The notes: generated by a model not told the origin, from the sequence alone. A stretch of 64,000 bases of DNA from Adiantum capillus-veneris (GCA_014529385.2 CM043950.1:156705545-156769544); one strand, 5' to 3'. Numbered from the stretch's first letter, positions 21,744 through 33,577 are shown. Program-made: numbers and translations.

Positions 21744-22740
21744 TGGTGTGTACCCACTGAGATACTCTGAGTCACACTGTTGTTTGTACCTACTTGTGTT
21801 TCTAGCATATACAGAGCTGGGCTCATATAACTAATCTTTGCAAAAAGGATAATGATGGGGTTTTTTTGTGCTTTTGCTACCTTAGTTTGGTATCTTGATT
21901 AGGAGAAGAATGTTGCGACTTATGGAAGAAAAAAAACTTCACCTGTTGCTTGGTCATCTGGCATAAAACTGGTTCCTCACTGACATCTTGTGATGATACT
22001 AAATGTAAATTAATTTCTGGTCTTTTACTGCCTGCTCTGACTTAATGGAACCTTCGGTATTAATCAATACACATCATTAGAGTTTTTTTTTTTGCATGTT
22101 ATTGATTACATACACTCACTTTAATTGCTTGACATAAAAAAAGCATCAAATTGTTAGGCTACTGGAATATGGGATACTGGCTACGCTGCCATATTTTGTT
22201 AAAGTTTTTTCACATCAACATAGGATGTTGTTTGGCTCTTGCCTGGAACTAACTACATACTCACTTAATCCTCTGCTACTGAGCTAGAATATGACATCAA
22301 ATACTTTTTTGGTTCTTTAAAATTAGATGGTGAGTATAAGGGCTGAATGCTGGTGGTGATACGGGTTATGCATGGATTTTTTGGTTACTGGAATGCTGCC
22401 ATATTCTGATAGTTTTAGTCACATTCAAATGGAGATCTGGCCTAGTCTAACTGGTTTTACACAAACTTTATATCTTCGGCTTAATCTTGGGTGTGATTGC
22501 CGGATCTGGCTTTCCATAATACTGATCTGGTATGGGAAAACTAAGCTTTACAAATGGATAATGATTGGGTTCTTTTGGCTACCATAGTTTGGTATGGTAT
22601 TGAGAGAATTATGTGTCACTTACACATCTTCTAAAATTTACCTGATGCTTGGTTATTTGACATAGATCTGGTTCTGTACTTACATCTTGTGATAAAGCTA
22701 AACATAAAATAAATTCGGGGTTTTTCTCTAAATTAATGGA
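21744..22740. repeat. Diverged direct repeat, copies at 21831-22030 and 22541-22730
   Basis: Two copies of about 190 bp lie about 710 bp apart and share blocks such as ggataatgat, tagtttggtat, gcttggt and acatcttgtgat. A weaker pair lies at about 22155-22210 and 22375-22430 (both with tactggaat, ctgccatatt and cacat), so this is a partly duplicated tract. No gene was recognised. It may hold what is left of the element B leader and 5' LTR. Confidence 0.6.
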
Positions 22741-23031
22741 GGGTGAAAGCATGTTAACCTGTCGCGCTTTTTGTGCTAGTTAGCATTTTCAAGTTAGCAC
22801 ATCTTAGAAAAGCTGGGCGACCGGTAAAATTTTTACAAATAATATCAAAACCTGTCGGAAGTTGTACATTTGGATTCCTTGTTTCAAGAGCTTTCTACTA
22901 CTGATATATCATACGTCATAGATCTTGGAGATGTAGCTCATGTTATTGTACTAGTTAGCATATGTCAAAATTATGCTAGTTAGCATTGTCCAGAACATGA
23001 AAAAGCATGACACGTTAACATGCTTTCACGT
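22741..23031. mobile_element. Small terminal-inverted-repeat (MITE-like) element
   Basis: 291 bp. The left end GGGTGAAAGCATGTTAAC and right end GTTAACATGCTTTCACGT are inverted, and similarity extends over about 35 bp (shared GCTTTTT block). It is flanked by TGGA at 22737-22740 and 23032-23035. The related copy of the surrounding repeat (22041-22055) has a single TGGA and no element, which is an unoccupied site. No transposase is present. The 4-bp duplication does not fit a common plant superfamily cleanly. Confidence 0.75.
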
Positions 23032-23035
23032 TGGA

Positions 23036-24090
23036 ACCTTCTGGAATGCCAGGCTCTGCTCTGATCCAAGTTTGATGAAACTATGCTGGGAAGATTTTGG
23101 AGATTTAAAACTGCTACTGATGATTATTTTGTTTATGTTGTTGGATAAACCTGCCTATTACGATTTGGCAGGACTAGTGAATTGCATTACATTCTTCTGG
23201 TTTTTACCAAGTTTCAGGATAGGGCTTGCTCGGTCAAAAGATAATCCTAGGTGCTTCTAGCTTTGAAGGGCTTGACATCGGATACATTTTTAACTAAGCG
23301 TTGCTTGCATGCTTTTTTGATTAATGGATATGATATAACAAGAAGCTAATTGTATGTGTAGCTATAACATGATAGAGACCTTAAATATGCAGGACAATAA
23401 CTAGAAATATTTTAAGACCCTAACTTGAAGAAATTTAAAGACTTAACTGAAAATAAGTTTAAAGATCTAGTTTGGAATAACACCATCAATGGCAAAAAAT
23501 ATTGTTACTAGTTTAATCATCAACATGCGTCAAGTCAAAATCGGTTACAAAATGGTAGTCAACATTATGGGCTCCATTCAAACAAAGGCTTAAATCCCAT
23601 ATCTTAGGCCTATCTAAGCGTTTGGGGAATTTTCCACTAGCAAGATGTTTGTTTACATTTTACAAAAATTCACGCTTGGGAACCTCAAGGGGCTCTAGAA
23701 TACACGCAACCAAGCATTTAAGAATATATGATAGACTATATATATATTGGATGCTTTCGTGAAAGGAGGAGGATTGGTGCTGATATTTTTAGGGGTAGTC
23801 CATGGATAATCTTGCTCGAATTGAGCTCTAGTTTGAGGGTTGAGATTCAGGAGCTTAGGAAATGTTGCCAAAGTGTTCATTGGTGTACTTTTTCCCCAGT
23901 CCGCGGTCCCAGCATACACTCCTCACTTGCAAAAATGTAGTAGAATATTTCTAGTGTGTAGGTCGTTGTGAATGAAATCGTGACTATGCACAAGTTTCAT
24001 GGTCTCCAAAAGAGCTTTGCATATCGGAAAAATGTTGCTATGAACTACTTTACAATTCTGAATTTGTGTTGAAACTCTCTTATTGTAGGC
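23036..24090. other. Stretch with no recognised gene
   Basis: AT-rich DNA with several short open stretches on both strands and no conserved motif I can name. The left end (23036-23060) continues the second copy of the direct repeat. Nothing else is supported. Confidence 0.5.
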
Positions 24091-24099
24091 TTGTTTCCA

Positions 24100-24880
24100 T
24101 CATGATGACACGCTTGAATCCACTTCTCGATGGGCCTTTTGCTACAACAAACAAGAGCACGTGGAAATATTGTGCCACGATTCTAGATAGTAGTAGTTGT
24201 TGCTTCCTTTAGCATTGTTTGTAAAGTTGGCTTGCTTTCGATCTAGTACTTATAGATCTTTGCTGCATAGAAAGGATCTTTGAAGAGGGGATGGGCCACT
24301 AAAAGTTGTTTCACATTTGCAAAACTTCCTTCACGTAATTGGGGTGCTTGCAAGTGAAAGATAGAATGGTCTCCAAGTAAGTGTAGGATAGGAGGACATG
24401 TAGTATCATCCACACATAGATCTGATGACTCAACACCTAAAGGAGGAGGCACATCCTCTTCTGTCCTAGGACATTTAGAAGAGCCTTTGGCCTTATCCTG
24501 GCTCTTCAATTATTACTGTAGCTATGACACAAGCTGCATTCACTCTCTGGTTCCAGGTTTGGCTTTTATTTTTGGATGAACCATACTATCAAAGCTTCTA
24601 GTGACTTGGCCCAATAATTGCTTTACTATGTTGTGCATAACTCCATCAGTGTGTAGAGCTAGGTCAAATGAAACAAGGAATGCACTGCATAGCTTCACTC
24701 AACACTGCTCCACAGGCTCAATCACAAAATCATCAAAATTTTCCTAAAGTGGATCAAATTTCCGATGCAAATGATTGTCTGAAGCTCCATAGAGATATAA
24801 AATAAGAGCATCACAAATGATTTTGCAATGCTGACCGGATAACGTTCTCTCTACCATGACTGAAGTGTGAAAATGCATGA
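24100..24880 (-). pseudogene. Unrecognised decayed protein gene
   Basis: On the minus strand, protein-like stretches follow one another with few breaks: KIICDALILYLYGASDNHLH and a following FDDFVIEPVEQC (near 24820-24715), IVKQLLGQVTRSFDSM (near 24640-24590), and an 88-codon frame at 24509-24243 ending in HPLFKDPFYAAKIYKY. Several stops separate them. The composition looks like real former coding sequence, but I do not recognise the family. It could be a captured host-gene fragment or part of a transposon. Confidence 0.4.
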
Positions 24881-25057
24881 AGCAAATAAAATTAAGGTAG
24901 ATCTAAAATAGATACAACTTTAACTTATATGATTGCAAATAGAAGAATATAAATACATTTCATGAATTAAAATGCTTATTTACAATTCTAAAATTACAAT
25001 AGTCCTCTTTGCAAAGCAATTCAATGACAACAACTATATGATATGCTATCTCTTTTT

Positions 25058-26108
25058 GCAGTGCGATGTGATGATCAACAACAACCAGCAATGAAAGATC
25101 TTAAAATACATAACCCCTCCCTACAGTGCGATGCGATGGTCAGCAACAGCCAAAGACGAAGAATCTATTAAAACCAATCTCCCTATAGTGCAACATGGTA
25201 GTCAACACCAGCCAGGAACAAAGTATTTAAAATACCTAACACTCCTTATAGTGCGACGCAGTGGTCAAAAATAGCCAAGGAGGGGGAATCTATTAAACCC
25301 AATCAAACTACAATGCAACACAGTGGTCAACAACAACCAGGAACAAAGGATTTAAAATACCTAACCCCTCTTGCAATGCAACACAATGGTCAACAACAAT
25401 CAGAGACGGGGAATTTATTAAATCCAATCAACCTGTAGTGTGACACGGTGGTAAGCAACAACTAAGAAGAAAGGATTTAAAATACCTAACCCCTCCCTAT
25501 AGTGAGACACAGTGGTCTGCAATAGCCAGAGATGGGGAAGTTATAAAATCCAATCAACCTCTACAATGCAACGTGGTGGTCAACAATAACCAGGAACGAA
25601 GGATTTAAGGTACCTAACCTCTCCCTACAGTGCGATGTGTTGGTGAGCAATAGCCAAAGACAAGAAATCTATTCAATCCAATCTTCCTATAGTGCAATGC
25701 GATGGTCAGCAACAACCAAGAACAAAGGATTTAAAATTCCTAACCCATCCATGAAGTGCAACATGGTGGTCAGCAACAGCCAAAGACGAGAAATATATTA
25801 AACCCAATCTTCTTGCAGTGCGACATGGTGGTTTGTAACAACCAAAAACAAAGGATGTAAGATAGCTAATAACCCCTCCTTGAAGTGCGATGTGGTGGTC
25901 ATAAACCAGAGACGGGGAATCTAATCACACATCCTAAGCTACTCCCTCCACTGCAACATGGAGGTCAGCAAGAGTCAAGGATGAAGCGTCTAAAGTCTAA
26001 ACCCCCCTTGGAGTGTGTCATGAGGATCAACACAGCCAAGGACGGGTGTCTAAACTCTCTCTCTCTCTCTATTTGCAGTGTGACACGGGGGTCAACATAG
26101 CAAAAGAG
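25058..26108. repeat. Satellite of about 61 bp, 17 units, alternating A/B dimer
   Basis: Each unit starts with a form of CAGTGCGACATGGTGGTCAG. Units of type A end with gaatctattaaacccaatc, and type B with aggatttaaaatacctaac. The two types alternate strictly through most of the array, so the true repeat is a dimer of 120-125 bp. About 17 monomers are seen; the last three are more diverged. Variation is mostly at CG/TG positions (gcgatg, gcaaca, gcgaca), as expected for methylated DNA. Confidence 0.9.
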
Positions 26109-26210
26109 GGCCCTAACCTACAAATGAACACTGAGATCTAATCAATGCTCCACAACAATAGTTCTAGCAAATACAAAGTCAGAGGAAAAAACAAAAAAAA
26201 GAAGCATAAG

Positions 26211-26417
26211 TGTAGAAGGAGAGGACAATCCCAGCAGGCGGGAACTGTCCCTTAGGAGGCCGAACAGTGGATCAGTCATGCTAGCAGTAATTACCGGAGG
26301 TAGTTATTGCAGTAACTCTTGGGAGTTATAAATAGGACCCGCTACATTGTAATTTTAGCTTCTTAGTGTTTAGAGCTTCCTCGCTTAGTTGCTTGTATTT
26401 TGGGTTTAGCTCTCTAA
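26211..26417 (+). repeat. Element D 5' LTR, shortened
   Basis: Begins TGTAGAAGG and matches 31180 onward, including gaggacaatcccagcaggcg and the promoter box tataaata (26327-26334). Similarity stops at ctctaag near 26417, while the 3' copy goes on, so the end of this LTR and the primer site appear deleted. Confidence 0.75.
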
Positions 26418-26639
26418 GTTGGCTGCAGTTCAAGGACTGGTGGAGGAACTAAGGAATGTTAAATCATATATAATTGCAACAGGAAACACTAAAGGAGGCA
26501 TAGTAGGTACTAGAACAGAGTAGTGGAACTGTATAGATAGTTTCGATTCTTGAAGCTTTGATAATAACTCTGATCAAGAGCGAGAAGAAATTCATGTTAA
26601 GATCTATGAAAGAATTTAGAAACTAATAGTTGAACTAGA

Positions 26640-27246
26640 CGACATCAAAAAAAAATTTCCTAAAGCAGAAAAATTCATTAGACAGCAAAGGAAGGCTGAA
26701 GTGGAAGCCAGAGTAGTTGACTTAGTAGCTATCAGAGATGATGAAGTGCCGGTGATCCAGGTAGACTACAAGGTTAGGAAATAGTGGGAGCCACTATCCG
26801 ATGTCATACTGGATGGAGGGACAGGAGTAAACATCCTGGGGGCACACCTTGAGCAAAGAATGGGTATAACAAACCTGAAACCATCACCCTTTAAAGTTCG
26901 AATGGCCGATCATCAAGTTGCACAGGCAACTAGGATGATAGAGAGTATGCAGATAAGGGTGAGAAAAGAAAATTTCAAGACCAATCTCTTGGTACTAGAT
27001 GTGCAAGGTGCATATGGGATGCTACTAGGGTGCCCATGGTTACGAACGGCACATGTTGTTCATGACTATGCTAATCAGACTCTAACAATACATGGCACTA
27101 GTGGAAGAAATCAGATCCAGACAAACAACACTAGAAGCTGGAGAAAGGCATTGCGGCCAGAAGAGCTTTGCCAAAAGTATGGGGTAGAGAAGATTGAGAG
27201 GATGCTAGCAGCAATGAATATTTTTTCATTGGTTGAGATAGACTGA
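26640..27246 (+). pseudogene. Element D aspartic protease
   Basis: The active-site block VILDGGTGVNIL lies near 26808-26843 and uses D-G-G, as in elements A and F. The frame continues at 26860-27246 with FKVRMADHQVAQ and MLLGCPWLR, the latter matching the (I/L)LGRPW region with Arg replaced by Cys. A TAG near 26782 separates the N-terminal half (RQQRKAEVEARVVDLVAI) from the core. The frame ends in a stop at 27246. Confidence 0.8.
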
Positions 27247-27616
27247 AAGCAGTATTAAAAGATCAGGCTAAAAAGCAAAGGAAGCAATTTCGAGGTCAGT
27301 TCAATAAACTGAATATTGGAGAACGACCAGTTTAACTAAATGGAAGGCTAGAGAAACCAATCGACTCTAAAGAAGAATTCGTAGATTCCAGTACACCAGT
27401 GGCCTCTGAACAAGCACACTCTGAGGAAGTTACTGAAAATTAGAATGACAGTTTAGAAATAAGGGGTCCAACCAAGGATTATGCTAAGGGGTCAACCAAA
27501 AGGAATGGAGGTGGGCCTAACTGGTTGCTTCAGATGATCAGGAAATTAAAGAATGGAACCTAAGTTCTGAGAAAAATCCTAGAATTATCAAATTAAACAA
27601 GCATCTAGACCCAAGA

Positions 27617-28130
27617 ATGAAAGAAAAATCCCAAGACATGTTCCAAAAGTACAAAGACGTATTTGCATGGGAACATACTGATCTAAAAGGGGTAGATCCA
27701 GAGGTCTCTCAACATAGAATACCTCTGAAACCATATGCTAGACCAATGAAACTGCAACGGTATAGAATGAATCCAAATTACGCTAAGAAGGTCAAATAAG
27801 AGATCGATAACCTTTTGAAGGCTGGATTTATCACTAAAGTTGCCAGTAGTGACTAGTTATCTCCTATTGTGGTAGTACCCAAGAAAAATGAAAAGCTGAG
27901 AGTTTGTGTGCAGGAATATTATCGAAAGCTGAATGCTCAGACCATCAAGGATCCTTTTTCATTACCCTTTACAAACATTCTTCTTGATGCAAGCCACGAG
28001 ATGTATAGCTTTATGGATGGCTATAGTGGTTATAATACAGGTTTCTCTTGAGGACCGGGGTAAAAATACTTTTATTACTGAATGGGGAGCATTCATGTAT
28101 CTAGTTATGCCGTTTGATCTTTGCAATGCT
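27617..28130 (+). pseudogene. Element D reverse transcriptase, N-terminal half only
   Basis: Start of RT: KYKDVFAWEHTDLKGVDP, HRIPLKPYARPMKLQRYRMN, then after stops VVVPKKNEKLRVCV, FSLPFTNILLD and FMDGYSGYN (catalytic Asp). It ends at FDLCNAP near 28127, with Asp where the family has Gly, and then switches abruptly to unrelated sequence. The YxDD half is missing. Confidence 0.8.
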
Positions 28131-28459
28131 CCCATTCTAGAGACTAACAATGTTGAGCTCTCTTCAGATGAAGAGGCTCCGAGTAATCAGCTGGCTTTAA
28201 CTAGACAAAAGAGGAGGCTACACAGGTGGTGGGCTTGGGGGGTGCACTATGTAATCACGTTAATGTATAACGTGAGTTCGAAAGGAGGGGTTTAAAAATG
28301 CAAAAAATTTAGGCAATTTAACAGAGATATATTAAAGTAAGTGGTTTTTATATTCAATTTTGGGAAAAATAACTAAAATAAGGGGCCATTTTATTCATTC
28401 ACACATATTAAAAGAGGGATTTTTTTAATACCCCACGAACGCACGTTAGATAGTCGGGT
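28131..28459. other. Unassigned segment at the break in element D pol
   Basis: Unrelated to RT. It includes an AT-rich tract (28300-28440) without a gene. It may be the edge of a deletion or an old insertion; no inverted ends were found. Confidence 0.4.
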
Positions 28460-31101
28460 ACTAAATGGTGAACCCTCCGAGGTGGTGGGTAGTAGTTCAA
28501 AAAAGGCTACATTGGCCGAAAGTAGTGCTTTCTTAAAGCAACTAGAAAGTCAGGTTACGTCTTTGCCTACTGCAAAACTTTCAGCAAGACATACTTCAAC
28601 TACACCTGAAGAACAAAATCTAGCACGGACCACTGTTGGGACCAGCTAGCAAGAAGAGCAGATTCCAGTAGCACCATTGCTGGAAAGGACCAGTAAGAAA
28701 GGTCTAGTGCTAAACAATTGGCAGTTCATACTGACAAGGGAAAGGGTCCAGAACATGCTAGTCCAGCCACAAAATTTTCTATTCCTCTCAATGAATTGGC
28801 TTTATCCTTAGCCAAAAAGGATAGAGTGCAACAGTTACAGAATCACCCTCTCAAAGGACGACTAATTCTTCACAAACCTGACTTCACAATGTTACCATAC
28901 ATGGCTCCTTTTATGGTTTATGAGCCAATTCCCTTTGACCGAGCAACGGTAGTAGATGGTTGCTCAGTGCTTATGCAATCATCATGGAACACAATTGTCA
29001 ATGCTTTGGGACAAATGATGGATGCGTGAACTTCCACTGATGAAGTGTTTAAGCTAAAAGAAGAACTGGGAAACAGCTAGCAGCAGCAAGTTCAAAAATT
29101 GAAGCAGGATACAGGGGCACAATCTTTGAGGCATAGTATTACTAAAAACCAGTTCGCCCGGACAATTAAGGCACTGGAAGCAAAGCTGTGAATCTTGAAG
29201 CAAAGAAGAGGGAGTTAGCTGAAGACAAGGCAGAGGCTATGAGAAATGCTGACATATCTGAGACTATGCTCAGAATGAAGAGGGTCAATTTTAACGCCCT
29301 GTTGACTAACCACACTGCATTGAAATCTTCTCTAACAGAGAGGTACATATATAATAACCTGGCTGATATTCTGAGTCGGGAGGGCAATGTCACTCTAATA
29401 TGGATAAGATAAAGGCACTTATGGAGACCATGAAGATAGATTTGCAAGAGAAAGCTCTCTGAATACAATAGTGCTTTAGCAAATCAAGCTATCTTGGATT
29501 ATATTGATAAGCAGAATGATCCTGATGAGGATTCTGAGAAAGCAGAAGAGCAGAATGACAAAGGGGAGGATGACCCAATAGAAAAACCCGATGATGATAA
29601 TGATACTCCTCCTTCTCCACCTGCGGGCTCTGGTGCTGGTGGATCAACCGCTACTGAAAGCAGTTAGCCCAACAAATATCAGCCAGACCAGCAGACTAAT
29701 GATCAACAACCAGGCAATGGGTAGATTCACAACATTGAAGTCTCTCCCAATACAACAGTCACAACACAGTCTAGATGAAAAAGGAAAATCCAAATCTGTG
29801 ACTGAGACCTTAAAGGGTGATGAGCAACACTCATTACAGCTCATCACACTGAACAAGAGATTGAGACATCAGCAAGCTCCTATTACTAGGATGTATTTGG
29901 AGAATGATGTTCTTATCTCTGATCTAGAACGCTTTCAAAAGCTATATGTCAAAGCCAGAGAAATGATTTAGCATTGGAAACGAGCTGCCTTCCATGATCA
30001 AGAATTGTGTCAACTGCTCGAGCATCCTAGCAGAAACCAGTTGAGTGGGTGTTGACTTATGATGATAGGATAGTCAATCCACATTGGTAGCAACAGTCCA
30101 CTTTAGACCAACATTCTCTAGCGCTTGAATTAGATCTAATGCTTGGAACAGGCCTACCTACAAGTGCATGAAGGAAAGTTAGGAGTCAATTGAAAGAAGT
30201 TTTACTTCAAATGAAAATTGCTGGAGGATTTTTGGACCAAAGGGTGCAGGCTATGATTTCAGACTTCCAGCAGTAAAGGATCTCAGACTCAAATGATAGT
30301 AGGGAAATAGGCAATTGCTCTCTAAAGACTCTTTCAGCTAGTCCGAGTTACTCGGAAGATGATGCAGCATGAGAACCAGGTTGTACTTAATTTTTTGGAA
30401 TTTGCGCTTGATTCACCAATTCTCCTGTATGCATTGCCTACTAAGGAAGATGAACTGCCCACATTTTTAACAGATTTGTATCCTCAACATCCAGAAGTAG
30501 TACTTTAATATCATTGATGAACTTCAGGACTGGTATGAGCGAGCCACTATAAAATGGAAAACCTGGCAAACATTGATCAATGATGCTCTCAAAATAAATG
30601 ATGTCTTGAAACTGCAAGAAGAAATGCAGAGGGTCAAACACTGTATGGGACAATCGAGGATCCAGCTCCGTGGTCACACAAAGATCACAAATCAGTTGCT
30701 TCAACTGTCTGTGGAGTCCTCTTAGATCCCTGAAAAGAATATCACGGCTAAACCAGGACTAGGGCCACAGTACAGAGAGATGGCTGAGATTCTCTTTGAA
30801 GCAAGAATTAAAACAAATCAGCCTCTTTTGTAGGGATGGATCCACATAGCCTTGCATTGTCATAAGTTGGCTAGACTCCCGTCTGACAAAGGGTAGACAC
30901 ACTCTGTATGATCCCGACACCAAAAATTACAATCCTCTCACGCCTTACGAATTTGAGATGTCCACTGAAAGGCGGGATCAACTTGAGCAAGAGGCCATTT
31001 ACAGACTTATCCAGAAGGAAAATGCTGGCACTGGGACTTCTAAGGCACCAGCACAGAAGAAGGGCAAGAGAAAGAGGGTTCAGTGGAAGAATACTAGGTA
31101 G
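28460..31101 (+). pseudogene. Element D unidentified coding region before the 3' LTR
   Basis: Protein-like stretches on the plus strand: 28718-29029 (KFSIPLNELALSLAKK, then PFMVYEPIPFDRATVV), a Lys/Glu-rich, coiled-coil-like part at 29040-29410, 29591-29971, one around 30380-30470 (FLEFALDSPILLYALPTKE), and a terminal one ending at 31101 (RRDQLEQEAIYRLIQKE, then a KKGKRKR basic cluster). Stops lie between them. The region lies where some gypsy elements carry an extra ORF after pol, but no domain is recognised. It could instead be a displaced gag. Confidence 0.45.
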
Positions 31102-31179
31102 TTCCATCTCAGAACCATACAGTGGATTTTAGTTCAAAAATTTTGGAGTTATACAAAAATTCAAGAAAGGAGGGAAGGC

Positions 31180-31430
31180 TATAGAAGGCGAGGACAATCC
31201 CAGCAGGCGGGAACTTGCCCTTAGAATGCCAAACAGTGGATCAGTCACGCCAATAGTATTTATCGCAGGCAGTTACTACAGTATTTCTCGAGAGCTATAA
31301 ATAGGACTCGCTACATTGTAATTGGGCTTCTTGGTTTTCTTACCCTTTTAGCTTCTTAGTGTCCAGAGCTTCCTCGCTTAGTTGATTGTATTTTGGCTTT
31401 ATCTCTCTAAGCATTCTTGGGTTATGAGTT
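31180..31430 (+). repeat. Element D 3' LTR
   Basis: Starts TATAGAAGG after the purine tract aagaaaggagggaaggc (31163-31179), with tataaata at 31296-31303. It is similar to the 5' LTR for about 230 bases. The true end is not fixed, because the 5' copy stops earlier; the LTR may extend beyond 31430. Confidence 0.7.
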
Positions 31431-32117
31431 CTTCACCTCTAGTCTTGCTCTATAATCATTGCTTCTATGATCATATGAGCTTAAACCCATTATACATTGT
31501 GCTGGTTGTCCTTGAGCTATTAATCTAAATCTGCAAATGCTCTTTCCAATCTTCCACTATGTCTCTCATTTCAGTATAATCTTCTAGTTCAGTTATCAAT
31601 TTCAGTCCAGTCAGTTCTATGTCCCAGTCTCACTGATTGAACTGCCAACACAACCAATAGCTTTAAATTCTAACACTAGAATCAGCTATCTGAAGAGATC
31701 AGCTCCAATTTCAATAAGCAATTACCTATGGCTACTTTTTCTCTCTCTATCTCTATCGCAAGCTTCACTGTCATTGCAATTCGAACGAACTATTGAGGTT
31801 CTTTTCTTAATAGATTAAAATGTATTTCAAATCAAAATATATTTTGATCTAAAAACATTTTATTTGGATATACACGTACAATACGGATATAAAGTGTATA
31901 ATACCAAATTACACATACAATTTTTGTTATACGGACATATGAATGCAACTTAGTGCTTGTATTGAAGATTGGAAAGTTCTAGTATTAGATGCTCATTGCA
32001 ATGATGGAAGAGGATATCATAAAGGTCTTAATGCTACCATGGACACCTTGAAGCAACAATGGTGTATTGATTTGCAACACTTTGGAGTACCATAGTCTTA
32101 TATCAAGGCACTCGTCG
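31431..32117. other. Stretch with no recognised gene
   Basis: AT-rich, partly perhaps the remainder of the element D LTR. It contains runs such as aaaatatattttgatc. No coding motif or repeat was identified. Confidence 0.4.
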
Positions 32118-33577
32118 TGTAACGGAATTGGACTAGTAACATTGAAAATAGCGGAATTAGGATAACTATAGGATAATTTCTAAAGAGAATTCATCATGAT
32201 CATAAGAAGAGTACTTGATTGATGATAGCAAAACAACCATACTGCCTAGTTAGCTTGGCATGAACAATACTTGTAAAAGAGAGAGAGAATCATAAAAATT
32301 GGCAACAATTGAGGACCGGATTGTGTTCCTTGAGACCTTGTTGGTAAAATGGAGATGGTAAGCTTCATGCACCAAGATTATGCCTGTAACTACCTTGCAA
32401 AAACATTAACTTGTCCCCGGGCTCAATCCCAAGACATAAAGCACCTTCAAAGGTGGAGAGAGCTAGCAATGAGTGAGGGAAGGGAAGAGGAAGAAGAAGT
32501 AGCATACAAGAAAGAAATATTCTTCTCACTTATCATTAATCTTAGAGCATAGTATAGCATATCATAGTAATGGAGATGAAGAAGATGGAAAGAATTGCTT
32601 TGAAGCATGACTCTTGGTTGGATTTTCATTCATATCCAAGAGGTATTGGTGTAGGCTATCAACTTCTCAAGCTTGGAGAAGGAGATCAAGTTCTTGCGTC
32701 ACACAATGAGAGAGTGTGTGAGAGGGTGTGTGTGTGCATGAATGAGAAAAAAGGGATTCCCCTCTTGCCTAGGTCGACCCCTCTTTCCTTTTGCACTCCC
32801 TTGCCTCTCATTGGCTCATGCCAAGCATAGCCAATGACAAGGTTTAGTCATAACTAACAATAGAGGTAGCATTTGGACAAGTGTCCTCCTTTCCCCTTTG
32901 AGAGAGTGGGCTTGAAAATGCTTGGATAATTAGTCAATTAAACTTAATTCTCACTAGATGCCTTTAAAGGCCATCCATTAGGCTTTAGGCACACTGTGAC
33001 TACAACACGGGTAAGTGCTTGACATGTGTCCTTATTGCCTCTTGTGGAAAGGACTTGACTTGAGTGTGTGTGTGTGTCTGTATGTGTTCTCACTCATGCG
33101 CATACCTTTAGGGCTCCCCTCCTCCTTTGTAGGGATTATGGTTGACTTTCACACCACAAGTACCTTGGCCTTCAAGCATGACAAGCACCTTAGTCATCAA
33201 GCATGAAAAGCACCTTAGTCATCAAGCATGAAAAGCACCTTGGTCATCAAGCACGACAAGAACCTGAAGCACCTCAAACACATGCCTAGCTTACCCTAAG
33301 GTCTAAGGACTTTTAACACTAACCTTTGGAGGTATTTAATGAAGCTATCCCTAAGTTCTTCTAAGCTCCATTATTTACACATTGTTCTTCAGTAGACCAT
33401 CTCCTTTTGAACCCTTGTCAGAATGTAACCATCACTCATTTTGGCCCCATGCTGAGCTAGGTCTAGCAACACATATATGTGTTCTAGCTCTTGGTTCCCT
33501 TTTACCTTTCCATATTAAATGACCAATTTAACATGAGAAAATCATTTGGGTAAAGCTAGATATTAGATTTTATGACA
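32118..33577 (-). repeat. Element E 3' LTR
   Basis: The minus-strand start TGTCATAA (33577) follows the purine tract caagggagaggtaa. It is similar to 6851-8360 but well diverged. It carries a local triplication of a unit of about 28 bp (caccttagtcatcaagcatg) at about 33165-33265, which element B lacks, and a TG microsatellite near 33064-33080. The outer end near 32118 is approximate. Confidence 0.7.

Larger units (their letters stand above)
26211..31430 (+). mobile_element. Element D: rearranged Ty3/gypsy element
   Basis: Related direct repeats at 26211 and 31180 bracket a protease, a partial RT and about 2.6 kb of other coding remnants. In both LTRs the TATA box lies 116 bases after the start. 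The RT is cut short at about 28130 and no RNase H or integrase is seen, so most of pol was lost or replaced. Confidence 0.7.

Noticed and set aside
21186-21834. Plus-strand frames opposite the Arg/Ser-rich gag N-terminus
   Set aside because: They are shadow frames produced by the AGA/TCT-rich codons of the minus-strand frame.
25058-26108. CRISPR-like array (regular repeats with unique parts)
   Set aside because: Units abut without spacers, vary throughout and alternate in two classes. This is a satellite in plant DNA, with no cas genes.
32118-33577. Candidate 5' LTR partner of element B
   Set aside because: It is similar in sequence, but it is followed by the B-family 3' UTR and chromodomain tail in the same orientation, so it is the 3' LTR of another copy (E).
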